64,000 nt of DNA from an uncultured Pelagibacteraceae bacterium. GTDB taxonomy: Bacteria > Pseudomonadota > Alphaproteobacteria > Pelagibacterales > Pelagibacteraceae. The notes beneath the pieces were generated by a model, which worked only from the letters and a program-made list of their open reading frames with translations, was not told where the DNA came from and made no database searches. A program made the translations under genes and the position numbers. Shown one piece after another: positions 40,167 to 48,479 of the stretch; position 1 is the first letter of the stretch, and every line of letters begins with the position of its first letter. The DNA lies in NCBI GenBank assembly GCA_902519635.1, contig CABYKW010000001.1, positions 1-64,000 on the forward strand. The letters are read 5' to 3'.

Positions 40167-42599
40167 CTAAGCTCTAATTAATTTATTTTCAGCATCATAT
40201 GGAGACTCTTCTACTATAGAAGCTTCATGCATTTTACCTAGAATATCTATTTTTAATTTTTGACCAACTTTAGCTAATTCTGGTTTTACCATTCCTAAAG
40301 CAATTGATTTATTTACTCTAAAGCCAAAATCTCCACTTGTGGCCCTGCCAACAACAGAACCATTATCATATATAGGATTATTTCCTAAAACATCAGCATC
40401 AGTTACTCCATGTATTTCCATTGTAACTAATTTATTTGAAAAGCCTTTTGCTCTCCATTTGTCTAATGCCGCACGTCCTATAAAATCTCCTTTATTTGGG
40501 TGAACAAATCTATCTAGTCCTGATTCATAAGGTGAGTATTCAATTGATAATTCAGTTCCTACCAATTTATAAGACTTTTCTACTCTCAAACTATTCATGG
40601 CTCTAATACCATAAGGTTTTAATCCAAATTCTTTTCCTGCTTCCATTAACTGATCAAAGATATGATTTTGATATTCAATAGGATGATGAAGTTCCCAACC
40701 TAATTCTCCTACAAAGTTTACTCTCATTGCGCTGCATGGGGCTAAACCTATATTGATGTTTTGTGCGCTTAACCATTTAAATCTTTCATTAGAAAAGTCA
40801 GATCTAGAAACTTTTTGCATAAGTTGTCTAGCTTTAGGGCCAGATACTACTAAAACTCCCATACTATTTGTTAAATTTTCGTATTGAACCGTCCCATCTT
40901 TTGGCATCCATTTATGTATCCAGTCGTGATCAAGTCTTTGAAATGCTCCAGCAGAAACCAGATAAAAACTATCTTCAGCCTCTCTCATAATAGTAAATTC
41001 TGAATGAACACCGCCTTTAGTATTTAAGGCGTGGCAAAGATTAATTCTTCCAATTTTTTTAGGAAGTTTATTAGCAACAAGCTTATCTAAAAATTCTTCA
41101 GCTCCTGGGCCTTTAATTCTACATTTTCCAAATGCAGTCATATCTAGAAGCCCAACATTTTCTTTTACATTTTTACATTCACTCTCAACATTTTTAAACC
41201 AATTAGATCTTCTAAATGACCAATCATCTTCTTGTTTCTCCCCTTCTTTTGCAAAGAAGTTTGCTCTTTCCCAACCAAATTTTGCTCCAAAAACTGCTCC
41301 TAATTTTTTTAAACGATCATAACAAGGAGCTTGTCTTAAAGGTCGACCTGCCTCTCTTTCTTCATCAGGATAATGAACTGTAAATACATTCGCATATGCT
41401 TCTTCATTTTTAGCCTTTAAATAAGACTTAGTTGCATAGGAACCATATCTTCTTGGCTCTACTCCAAGCATATCTATTGTTGGCTCACCATCTATAATCC
41501 ATTCTGCTAATTGCCAACCCGCACCTCCTGCGGCTGTTATTCCAAAACTATGACCTTCATTAATCCAAAAATTTTTTAATCCCCATGCAGGACCAACTAT
41601 TGGATTTCCATCTGGTGAGTAAGCGATAGCACCGTTATAAACTTTTTTTACTCCGACTTCTCCAAAGGCTGGTACTCTTTTAATTGCTCCCTCAATGTGT
41701 GGAGCCAATCTATCTAAATCTTCTTGGAATAATTCATATTCACTATCTTTTGAAGGACCATCAACATAACAACATGGAGCACCTTTTTCATAAGGTCCGA
41801 GTAATAATCCTCCGGCTTCCTCCCTCATGTACCAAGAGTTATCACTATCTCTAAGGACTCCCATTTCAGGCTTGCCTTCTTTTCTTCTTTTTTGAATTTC
41901 TGGATGAGGTTCAGTAACAATATATTGATGTTCAACTGGAATAACAGGAATTTCCAAACCAACCATACGTCCTGTTTGTCTAGCGAAATTCCCACTACAA
42001 GAGACTACATGTTCACACTCTATATCTCCTTTATCAGTGTTAACTACCCAACCATCTTTTGTTTGTTTAATTGCTGTAACAGTTGTGTTTCTATAAATTT
42101 CAGCACCATAGTTTCTTGCTCCAGTAGCTAGTGCTTGAGTTAAATCTGCTGGTTGAATATAGCCATCTTCAGGATGTTGTATTGCTCCGACTAATCCTTC
42201 AATATTAATTAAAGGCCAAATTTCTTTTACATCTTCGGGTTTTAAAAATTTTACATCCACTCCTATAGTTTTAGCTACCCCAGCGTATTGATGATACTCG
42301 TCCATTCTGTCTTGAGTTTGAGCTAAGCGAATATTTGATACAACACTAAATCCTACATTTTTACCAGTTTCTTTTTCTAAAGATTTGTAAAGTTGAACTG
42401 CATATCTATGAAGTTGTCCAACTGAATAGCTCATATTAAATAAAGGCAATAATCCTGCAGCATGCCAAGTTGATCCTGAAGTTAATTCTTTTCTTTCGAC
42501 TAACGCTACGTCTGACCAACCTTTCTTGGCTAAGTGATAAAGTACACTTACCCCTACAACACCACCGCCAACTACCACTACTTTTGTTTTTGATTTCAT
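40167..42599 (-). CDS. Dimethylglycine/sarcosine dehydrogenase (FAD + GcvT)
   Basis: Oxidative demethylase that moves the methyl carbon to tetrahydrofolate and electrons to ETF. N-terminal FAD domain: VVVGGGVVGVSVLYHLAKKG and the flavin-linking His46 in SGSTWHAAGL, as in eukaryotic DMGDH. After the FAO_M linker, a C-terminal aminomethyltransferase (GcvT) domain from about residue 440: LLDMTAFGKCRIKGPGAEEF, GELGWELHHP and RVEKSYKLVG. 810 residues. Operon with etfB, etfA and ETF-QO supports the ETF-linked dehydrogenase role. Dimethylglycine versus sarcosine preference is unresolved. Confidence 0.88.
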   Translation of the reverse strand: MKSKTKVVVVGGGVVGVSVLYHLAKKGWSDVALVERKELTSGSTWHAAGLLPLFNMSYSVGQLHRYAVQLYKSLEKETGKNVGFSVVSNIRLAQTQDRMDEYHQYAGVAKTIGVDVKFLKPEDVKEIWPLINIEGLVGAIQHPEDGYIQPADLTQALATGARNYGAEIYRNTTVTAIKQTKDGWVVNTDKGDIECEHVVSCSGNFARQTGRMVGLEIPVIPVEHQYIVTEPHPEIQKRRKEGKPEMGVLRDSDNSWYMREEAGGLLLGPYEKGAPCCYVDGPSKDSEYELFQEDLDRLAPHIEGAIKRVPAFGEVGVKKVYNGAIAYSPDGNPIVGPAWGLKNFWINEGHSFGITAAGGAGWQLAEWIIDGEPTIDMLGVEPRRYGSYATKSYLKAKNEEAYANVFTVHYPDEEREAGRPLRQAPCYDRLKKLGAVFGAKFGWERANFFAKEGEKQEDDWSFRRSNWFKNVESECKNVKENVGLLDMTAFGKCRIKGPGAEEFLDKLVANKLPKKIGRINLCHALNTKGGVHSEFTIMREAEDSFYLVSAGAFQRLDHDWIHKWMPKDGTVQYENLTNSMGVLVVSGPKARQLMQKVSRSDFSNERFKWLSAQNINIGLAPCSAMRVNFVGELGWELHHPIEYQNHIFDQLMEAGKEFGLKPYGIRAMNSLRVEKSYKLVGTELSIEYSPYESGLDRFVHPNKGDFIGRAALDKWRAKGFSNKLVTMEIHGVTDADVLGNNPIYDNGSVVGRATSGDFGFRVNKSIALGMVKPELAKVGQKLKIDILGKMHEASIVEESPYDAENKLIRA

Positions 42600-42608
42600 A
42601 GATTGTTT

Positions 42609-42637
42609 ATTTTTAATAGAAGGTAATGATACGTCAA
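42609..42637 (-). promoter_or_regulatory. Predicted promoter of the DMGDH-ETF operon
   Basis: Minus strand TTGACG (42637-42632), 17 bases, then an A/T-rich AAAAAT -10 region (42614-42609). The leader would be very short before the ATG at 42599. The -10 match is poor. Confidence 0.35.
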
Positions 42638-42674
42638 GATAATCTCACTTGCAAATAGTGGAAAAGTTGCAATT

Positions 42675-43067
42675 TTAATCGAATGTTTTAAGCTCTAAAA
42701 CATTTCCGTTAGGATCTTCAATAAAAAATGTACTTTGCTCAAATTTTGTACCTTTAAATCTAGTATAAGGCTTATCAATATAATTTATATTTTGTGATTT
42801 CAGATTTGACTTAATTTGTTCATAAACTTCTTTTTTCAAATGAACTCCAAAATGAGGAACTGGGACATTTCCCATATCAACATCGTGTCTTTCTCTAGGT
42901 AATTTCATTTTAGTTTGATGAAGAGTTAACTCGTTTCCCCAAAAATCTATATCAACCCATTTACCTTTTTCCCTGTTCCCAGTTTTACATCCCAAGATAT
43001 CCGTATAAAACTTTTCTGTTTTTTCAATATCTCCAGCAGGGAGGGCTAAATGGAAAGAATTACTCAT
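42675..43067 (-). CDS. VOC/glyoxalase-family protein
   Basis: Two beta-alpha-beta-beta-beta modules in 130 residues: [20 protein letters not shown] and the terminal [18 protein letters not shown]. Metal-ligand candidates are His6 near the N-terminus, His in PHFGVHL and Glu in NVLELK. VOC proteins include glyoxalase I, dioxygenases and resistance proteins; the reaction here is not identifiable. Monocistronic between DMGDH and the divergent cysE. Confidence 0.85.
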   Translation of the reverse strand: MSNSFHLALPAGDIEKTEKFYTDILGCKTGNREKGKWVDIDFWGNELTLHQTKMKLPRERHDVDMGNVPVPHFGVHLKKEVYEQIKSNLKSQNINYIDKPYTRFKGTKFEQSTFFIEDPNGNVLELKTFD

Positions 43068-43128
43068 ATGTAATTGTATATTTAATTCTTTAAATTTTTC
43101 AAGTAGGCACTATATATATTCATTAGAT

Positions 43129-43704
43129 ATGAATGATTTTATTAAATCTATAAAAGAAAGAGACCCTGCGGCTAAATCAACATTAAGTATAGTTTTGACT
43201 TACCCAGGAGTAAAAGCTATTTTTTTACATCAAATAGCAAACTTTTTTCATGTGGCTGGATTTGATTTAATCGCAAGAATAATTTCTCAAACAAGTAGAT
43301 TTTTTACTGGCATTGAAATTCATCCAGGAGCAAAAATTGGAAAAAATTTATTTATTGATCATGGCATGGGTGTTGTGATTGGTGAAACTTCTGAAATTGG
43401 AAACGATGTTACTATTTATCATGCTGTCACCCTTGGAGGTATCTCTCCAAGTGTAGATAGTGAAAGGCAAAGAAATGAAAAAAGACACCCTACGATTGGA
43501 AACAAGGTAGTAATTGGATCTGGTGCTCAAATTATTGGGCCAGTTAAAGTTGGAGACGGATCTAGAATTGCTGCTAACGCTGTTGTAGTTAAAGATGTAG
43601 AAGAAAACACTACTATGGTAGGTGTTCCTGCAAAAGCGGTTAAAAGTGGAAACCAAGGAAATTTTAGGCCGTATGGTGTTGATCAAGAAGTAAAAGATGA
43701 GTAA
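43129..43704 (+). CDS. cysE: Serine O-acetyltransferase
   Basis: Acetylates serine for cysteine synthesis. Left-handed beta-helix of hexapeptide repeats with [45 protein letters not shown] and the C-terminal [12 protein letters not shown]. 191 residues, the short form. Overlaps msrB by eight bases, grouping cysteine supply with sulfoxide repair. Confidence 0.95.
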   Translation: MNDFIKSIKERDPAAKSTLSIVLTYPGVKAIFLHQIANFFHVAGFDLIARIISQTSRFFTGIEIHPGAKIGKNLFIDHGMGVVIGETSEIGNDVTIYHAVTLGGISPSVDSERQRNEKRHPTIGNKVVIGSGAQIIGPVKVGDGSRIAANAVVVKDVEENTTMVGVPAKAVKSGNQGNFRPYGVDQEVKDE

Positions 43705-44074
43705 AAAAAATTGGGATCCTAATTTAACTCCTGAACAAAATTATATTTTAAAACAAGAGGGTACAGAATCTCCAGGCTCGAGTGCTCTTAATAATGAAAA
43801 AAGAGAGGGCAGTTATCATTGCGTGGGTTGTGGAACAAAACTTTTTGAGTCGAAAACAAAGTATGAAAGCGGATCAGGTTGGCCATCATTTTTCGAATCT
43901 GTTCCTAATGTTTTTGAGGAAAAAACTGATATGATTATTGGTTATCCAAGAACTGAGTATCATTGTAAAAAATGTGGCGGACATCACGGTCATATTTTTG
44001 ATGATGGACCTAAACCTACAGGAAAACGTTATTGCAACAATGGCGTGTGCCTAGTTTTTAAACCTAAAAGTTGA
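43697..44074 (+). CDS. msrB: Cytoplasmic peptide-methionine (R)-S-oxide reductase
   Basis: Repairs methionine-R-sulfoxide. Zinc cysteines in [10 protein letters not shown] and [17 protein letters not shown]; catalytic region [26 protein letters not shown] is the family signature. 125 residues without signal peptide, so cytoplasmic. It is a paralogue of the exported copy at 46749-47204. Confidence 0.94.
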   Translation: MSKKNWDPNLTPEQNYILKQEGTESPGSSALNNEKREGSYHCVGCGTKLFESKTKYESGSGWPSFFESVPNVFEEKTDMIIGYPRTEYHCKKCGGHHGHIFDDGPKPTGKRYCNNGVCLVFKPKS

Positions 44075-44194
44075 AAAGTTATTCACTCACTTAATAAGTG
44101 TTTTGAATTCAACTAGGTAAAGGATTAAAATTTATTTTGCCATGTCCACTAGACCAAGGCAACATAAATTTGTAAGACTTTCCTTTCATCCGCC

Positions 44195-44755
44195 ATGATA
44201 AGAAAAAATGTTCCCCATCTACTTTTTATAACCTTTCTTTTTTTATTTTTTAACATTAGCCAACTTCAAGCAAATTGGAAACCTGCAAAAGATGGAAACA
44301 AGATTATTTTAATTAGGCACTCAAAAGCACCAGGATTTGGAGATCCCCCAGGGTTTAAACTTAAGGATTGTAAGACTCAGAGAAATCTTAGCAAAGAAGG
44401 AATAAAACAATCGAAAAAAATTGGAAAATTATTTAAAATAAACCAAATTAAAATTGATCAAGTCTTAAGCAGTCAATGGTGCAGATGTAAAGACACTGCT
44501 AAATATGCATTTAAAAATTACAAAGAATTTCCAGCGCTCAATTCCACTTTTCAGCCGCCCCATGACAAAAATGCAAAGAACCAAATTAAAGAACTGAGAG
44601 ATTATATTCAAAAATGGAATGGGAATGGGGGCAACTTAGTACTAGTAACTCATTATGTAATAATTACAGCAATAACAGATGTAGTACCAAGATCTGGTGA
44701 AATTGTTATCATAGATAAAAATTTTAATACTCTTTCAACTATTTTAACTAATTAG
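44195..44755 (+). CDS. Exported histidine-phosphatase-fold protein
   Basis: Signal peptide (HLLFITFLFLFFNISQLQAN) and then a phosphoglycerate-mutase-like fold: IILIRHSKAPG (RHG-type motif with Ser in place of Gly), SSQWCRCKDTAK and the second catalytic His in LVLVTHYVIITAI. 186 residues. Catalytic His and Arg are retained, so a phosphatase activity is plausible; a periplasmic location and the DUF-like divergence make the substrate unclear. The ATG overlaps the stop of a possible 18-codon upstream frame (44142-44198). Confidence 0.75.
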   Translation: MIRKNVPHLLFITFLFLFFNISQLQANWKPAKDGNKIILIRHSKAPGFGDPPGFKLKDCKTQRNLSKEGIKQSKKIGKLFKINQIKIDQVLSSQWCRCKDTAKYAFKNYKEFPALNSTFQPPHDKNAKNQIKELRDYIQKWNGNGGNLVLVTHYVIITAITDVVPRSGEIVIIDKNFNTLSTILTN

Positions 44756-45096
44756 AAAAAAATATAATAGGCGAAAATTGAAATAATCAAATATTCAATA
44801 GCTGTTTTAATCATTATTAAATATCTCTTATCACTAAATTTCGAATTAATATAAAGACTTAATCTTGCGAATGCTAAGTGAACCAAAATTATACTTACTA
44901 CAATTCCAAGCAATGTTTGATAAAATGAAAAATTCTTTAACCCATAAAAGCAAGCAGCAATAAATGTTAACCAAGAGATATTTGAAACAAATAATGTAAT
45001 TAACAAACCAGATCCTTTTTTAAAAATACTTTGAGATTTAATAAAAGTATAAGACCATAAAAGAGTAAATAAAAAGCCTATGTATTTAATTATCAT
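44752..45096 (-). CDS. Small four-helix membrane protein, unknown
   Basis: 114 residues, with hydrophobic helices near 4-20, 30-50, 56-75 and 94-112 separated by short basic loops (KSQSIFKKGSG, YINSKFSDKRYLIMIK). Nothing catalytic is visible. Convergent with the phosphatase-like gene (four-base overlap) and divergent from ccdA. I do not recognise a family. Confidence 0.6.
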   Translation of the reverse strand: MIIKYIGFLFTLLWSYTFIKSQSIFKKGSGLLITLFVSNISWLTFIAACFYGLKNFSFYQTLLGIVVSIILVHLAFARLSLYINSKFSDKRYLIMIKTAIEYLIISIFAYYIFF

Positions 45097-45146
45097 GAGC
45101 CAATATTGTAATTGCGAGAGATATCAAAGGCAAATATAAAGAGAGT

Positions 45147-45860
45147 ATGATTATTAAGCTAGTTTTTGCTTTTGGTGCTGGGTTTATAAGTTTTTTGACA
45201 CCTTGTGTATTACCCATTATCCCAGGATATATCTCTTATATAACTGGTAAAAATTTAAATGAAATAGATCAAGATAAAAAAGTTGTCTTGTATAAAACGA
45301 TTTTATTTTCTTTAGGATTTTCATTAGTATTTATAACACTTGGTGCTACAGCATCTGCAGTTGGAAATATTTTATTATTTTTATCTAACGAGTTAAGAAT
45401 AGCAGCAGGAGTAATAATTATTCTTTTTTCTTTGCAAATGTTAGGTATTTTAAATTTTCAACTCTTAAATCAAGAAAAGCGAATAGATACAATAGGATAT
45501 AGGGATAATTATATATTTCCTTTTGTAGTAGGAGCAGCTTTTGCTTTTGGTTGGACTCCATGTATTGGTCCAATTCTAGGTTCTATTTTAGCTTTATCAG
45601 CCACTGACGCATCTATAAGCAAAGGAATTCTTTTGCTTTCTTTTTATTCTTTAGGATTAGCTATTCCTTTTATTTTATCTGGTTATTATATGAATAGTTT
45701 TTTAATTTCTAAAAAGGGTTTTGGAAAATATTATAATAGAATAACCAAAACTGGTGGAGCTATATTATTAATAACTGGAATTCTAATCGCGACTAATCAA
45801 ATTCAAGTTATTAGTTATTATATTTTGACAATGTTTCCTTTCCTTACTAGTCTAGGTTAA
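45147..45860 (+). CDS. ccdA: CcdA-type thiol-disulfide transmembrane protein
   Basis: Carries reducing equivalents from cytoplasmic thioredoxin to the periplasm, for cytochrome c maturation or periplasmic reductases. Six transmembrane helices, with the two redox cysteines in FLTPCVLPIIPGYISY and GWTPCIGPILGSIL. 237 residues. No thioredoxin-like partner is adjacent; the nearby exported MsrB could be one client. Shares one base with rbsK (TAATG). Confidence 0.92.
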   Translation: MIIKLVFAFGAGFISFLTPCVLPIIPGYISYITGKNLNEIDQDKKVVLYKTILFSLGFSLVFITLGATASAVGNILLFLSNELRIAAGVIIILFSLQMLGILNFQLLNQEKRIDTIGYRDNYIFPFVVGAAFAFGWTPCIGPILGSILALSATDASISKGILLLSFYSLGLAIPFILSGYYMNSFLISKKGFGKYYNRITKTGGAILLITGILIATNQIQVISYYILTMFPFLTSLG

Positions 45861-46765
45861 TGAACGATATAACTGTTCTTGGGATATTTGTTGCCGATAT
45901 CAGTTTTTCAGGAAATAAAATTCCAAGCTCTGGGGAAACAATTTTGGGTGATAGCTATAATATTGGGCCTGGAGGAAAAGGATGCAATCAAGCTATAGCA
46001 ATTTCAAGGTTGGGAGGAAAAGTAAATTTTATTTCTAAGTTAGGCAATGATGATTATGGCAGGCTTGCAATAGATAAACTTAAAAAAGACAATATAGATA
46101 CTTCAAATATAATTATTTCTAATAAGCACAAAACTGGTGTTGCTGGTATTCATGTAGATAGAAATACAGGAAAAAATGCCATTACTGTTGTTAGAGGAGC
46201 TCCTTCAAGTTTAACTACTAAGGAAATTGATATAAATTTAATTAAACAATCAAAAATATTTTTAACACAATTGGAAATCCCAATAGAGGTTACTTTGTAC
46301 TGCTTGAAAGCTGCAAAAGAATTTGGCCTAATAAATATATTAAATCCTGCACCAGCATGTGAACTAAGCAGTGATTTTTTTAAGTTGGTTGATTACTTTA
46401 CCCCTAATGAAACTGAAGCGGAGTTTTATACTGGAGTCAAAATCAACGATGAAAGTGATGCAAGAGTTAGCGCAAAAAAACTAATAGATATGGGAATTAA
46501 AAAAGTCATAATTACTTTAGGTGAAAAAGGATTATTTTATTCAGACGGTAAGGAAGAAATTTACTTGAAAGCAACTGCAGATAAAGCAGTAGATACTACG
46601 GGAGCAGGAGATGCATTTAACGGAGGATTTTCGTTTGCATTACTAAAAGGAAAAAAAATAAAAGAGTGTTTAGAAATAGCCAACAAAGTTGCCGGACTTT
46701 CTACTACAAAATTAGGCGCAGGTGACTCAATGCCAACTTTAAAAGATATTAATTTGAAGGTTTGA
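45860..46765 (+). CDS. rbsK: Ribokinase-family sugar kinase
   Basis: PfkB kinase: GPGGKGCNQAIAISRLGGKV near the N-terminus and the catalytic DTTGAGDAFNGGFSFALLKG near the C-terminus. FTPNETEAEFYTG is also typical of ribokinase. 301 residues. No ribose transporter or rbsD is nearby, so the substrate (ribose, deoxyribose or a nucleoside) is not certain. Its 3' end overlaps the convergent msrB by 17 bases. Confidence 0.87.
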   Translation: MNDITVLGIFVADISFSGNKIPSSGETILGDSYNIGPGGKGCNQAIAISRLGGKVNFISKLGNDDYGRLAIDKLKKDNIDTSNIIISNKHKTGVAGIHVDRNTGKNAITVVRGAPSSLTTKEIDINLIKQSKIFLTQLEIPIEVTLYCLKAAKEFGLINILNPAPACELSSDFFKLVDYFTPNETEAEFYTGVKINDESDARVSAKKLIDMGIKKVIITLGEKGLFYSDGKEEIYLKATADKAVDTTGAGDAFNGGFSFALLKGKKIKECLEIANKVAGLSTTKLGAGDSMPTLKDINLKV

Positions 46766-47204
46766 AAATTAAGCAAAGACCATTGTTGCAAAATCTTTTT
46801 CCAGTTGCGCTTGGCCCATCATTAAAAACATGGCCATGGTGGACTCCACACTTGGCACAATGATACTCAGTTCTTACCATTCCAAATTTACGATCAACTT
46901 TTGTTTTAAAAGCTCCTGGTAAGGCTTCCGAAAAAGACGGCCATCCTGTTCCGCTATCAAACTTAGATGTGGAAGCAAACAATTTAGCCCCACAATTTGC
47001 ACAATGATAAAAACCATCTCTTTTCTCCTTATTTAATTCACTTGAAAAAGGTTTTTCCGTTCCCTCATTAAACATAATATTCTTTTGTTCGTCAGTTAAA
47101 TCTTTATTAAAAAGTTTTTTTGTTGCTGCCGAGATAAAGCTGAAGGGTAATAATAAAGAGGAAATCAGTGACAAACCTAAAACTTTTAAAAAGCTTCTTC
47201 TCAT
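46749..47204 (-). CDS. msrB: Exported peptide-methionine (R)-S-oxide reductase
   Basis: MsrB fold as in the other copy (GTGWPSFSEALPGAF, HCAKCGVHHGHVFNDGP, GKRFCNNGLCLIF) but preceded by a signal peptide with a twin-arginine-like motif, MRRSFLKVLGL, and an Ala cleavage region (PFSFISAATKK). 151 residues. Probably repairs oxidised periplasmic proteins. It overlaps the grx start by one base. Confidence 0.92.
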   Translation of the reverse strand: MRRSFLKVLGLSLISSLLLPFSFISAATKKLFNKDLTDEQKNIMFNEGTEKPFSSELNKEKRDGFYHCANCGAKLFASTSKFDSGTGWPSFSEALPGAFKTKVDRKFGMVRTEYHCAKCGVHHGHVFNDGPSATGKRFCNNGLCLIFKPSN

Positions 47205-47461
47205 TATGATTTTAAAAGTTTATCTAATTCACCGGTTCTATTAGCTTCTTGGAGTCTATCGTTTCCTCCAATATAATGATCACCTATAAATATTTGAGGA
47301 ATAGTTCTTGCACCATTTGTTCTTTGCAACATTTCTTTTGCCTTAGCAGGATCTTTCCATATATCTAGTTCCTGAATTTCTACATTTTTGGTTTTCAATA
47401 AAGCCTTGGCTGCTTCACAAAATGAGCAAGGATCTCCAGTGTACATTGTGACTTTTTTCAT
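47204..47461 (-). CDS. grxC: Glutaredoxin 3
   Basis: Glutathione-dependent dithiol reductase. Thioredoxin fold of 85 residues with active site CSFC (Cys12, Cys15; usual motif CPYC), TIPQIFIGDHYIGGNDRL as the GSH-binding segment. Sits between the DUF2805 gene and the exported msrB gene on the minus strand, with a one-base overlap to the latter. Confidence 0.93.
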   Translation of the reverse strand: MKKVTMYTGDPCSFCEAAKALLKTKNVEIQELDIWKDPAKAKEMLQRTNGARTIPQIFIGDHYIGGNDRLQEANRTGELDKLLKS

Positions 47462-47463
47462 AG

Positions 47464-47760
47464 TTAATATATATCAGTAATTTTAATTTTTTCCCTGAGC
47501 TTTTTTCGCCCAAGTTTAAATTTTTTTCTATGCTTTATACTAGTGTTGTGAACTCTTTTTCTCCAAAGCCTAAATGAACCTGGCTTTAAATTTTTTCTCA
47601 TTAATTTAATTACATCTGATTCTGTTTTTCCTGTTTTTTCTCTTATCTCTTCAAAGGTAATACGATCTGCCCATGCAGCCCAGATAACCCAATTATCATC
47701 TTTTTCTTTTGGCTCTGGATTTTTAACTTTTGTTTGTGGAATTAAACTTCTTTTTTTCAT
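47464..47760 (-). CDS. TIGR03643/DUF2805 family protein
   Basis: 98 residues with a basic C-terminal half. The core DRITFEEIREKTGKTESDVI and LMRKNLKPGSFRLWRKRV is the hallmark of this widespread but uncharacterised family; it has a helix-turn-helix look, so nucleic-acid binding is possible. Two bases upstream of grxC on the same strand. Confidence 0.8.
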   Translation of the reverse strand: MKKRSLIPQTKVKNPEPKEKDDNWVIWAAWADRITFEEIREKTGKTESDVIKLMRKNLKPGSFRLWRKRVHNTSIKHRKKFKLGRKKLREKIKITDIY

Positions 47761-47785
47761 CAGTTTCTATATAATCGCTTTTAAA

Positions 47786-48400
47786 ATGTTTCCAACAGAT
47801 TTTTTAATTTTTATACAAATAATTTTATTTTTGTTTATTACTCCAGGTCCGCCGCGTGTTGTAATCGTTTCTCATACTTTAAATTATGGAATTAAAAAGT
47901 CTATATGGACTGCCTTTGGAGATATATCAGCGAATTTATGCCAAGGAATTTTGGTAGTTTTTTTCATTGGAACTTTTTTGAGTGACAATCCGGACATCCT
48001 TCAAACGCTAAAATGGGCTGGAATTTTATATATCATCTATTTAGCTTATGATACTTACACATCAAGGATTAAAATGATTAACTCAAGAAGCAAGAGTCTT
48101 AAGTCTGTTTTTTCTTTTTATAGAGACGGTTTTTTGGTTGCAGGATTAAGTCCAAAATCAATAATATTTTTTGGAACAATATTCACATCGTTTATTGATT
48201 TTACTTTAAATTATACTGCTCAATTTTTAATATTAATAATTACTTACATATGTTTAGATTTTTTAACTTTAATGATCTATGCGTTTGCGGCAAACAAAGT
48301 ATCTTTATGGTTTAAAGACAACCCAAAATTTTTAAATACAATCTCTGCGTGTGTATTAATTATTATAGCAATTTATATTGCTGTGACACAAAGTTTTTAA
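47786..48400 (+). CDS. LysE/RhtB-family amino-acid exporter
   Basis: Six transmembrane helices in 204 residues. N-terminal FITPGPPRVVIVSHTLNYGI matches the conserved TPGPN region of LysE/RhtB, and FGDISANLCQGILVVFFIGT continues the family pattern. Exports amino acids or related compounds; the specific substrate is unknown. Monocistronic, divergent from DUF2805-grxC-msrB. Confidence 0.87.
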   Translation: MFPTDFLIFIQIILFLFITPGPPRVVIVSHTLNYGIKKSIWTAFGDISANLCQGILVVFFIGTFLSDNPDILQTLKWAGILYIIYLAYDTYTSRIKMINSRSKSLKSVFSFYRDGFLVAGLSPKSIIFFGTIFTSFIDFTLNYTAQFLILIITYICLDFLTLMIYAFAANKVSLWFKDNPKFLNTISACVLIIIAIYIAVTQSF

Positions 48401-48413
48401 TTTATTCTTACTG

Positions 48414-48468
48414 TTGTTTTCATCCTCATTTCTTGTTTAAATATTTGAAATTAATTAATTAATTAACA
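48414..48468 (+). promoter_or_regulatory. livJ promoter and A/T-rich leader element
   Basis: TTGTTT (48414-48419), 17 bases, TTAAAT (48437-48442). The leader then holds TTAATTAATTAATTAACA (48451-48468) just before the GGGGAA ribosome site. The same 18-mer sits in the leader of tctC (56213-56230). Confidence 0.45.
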
Positions 48469-48479
48469 AAGGGGAACTA

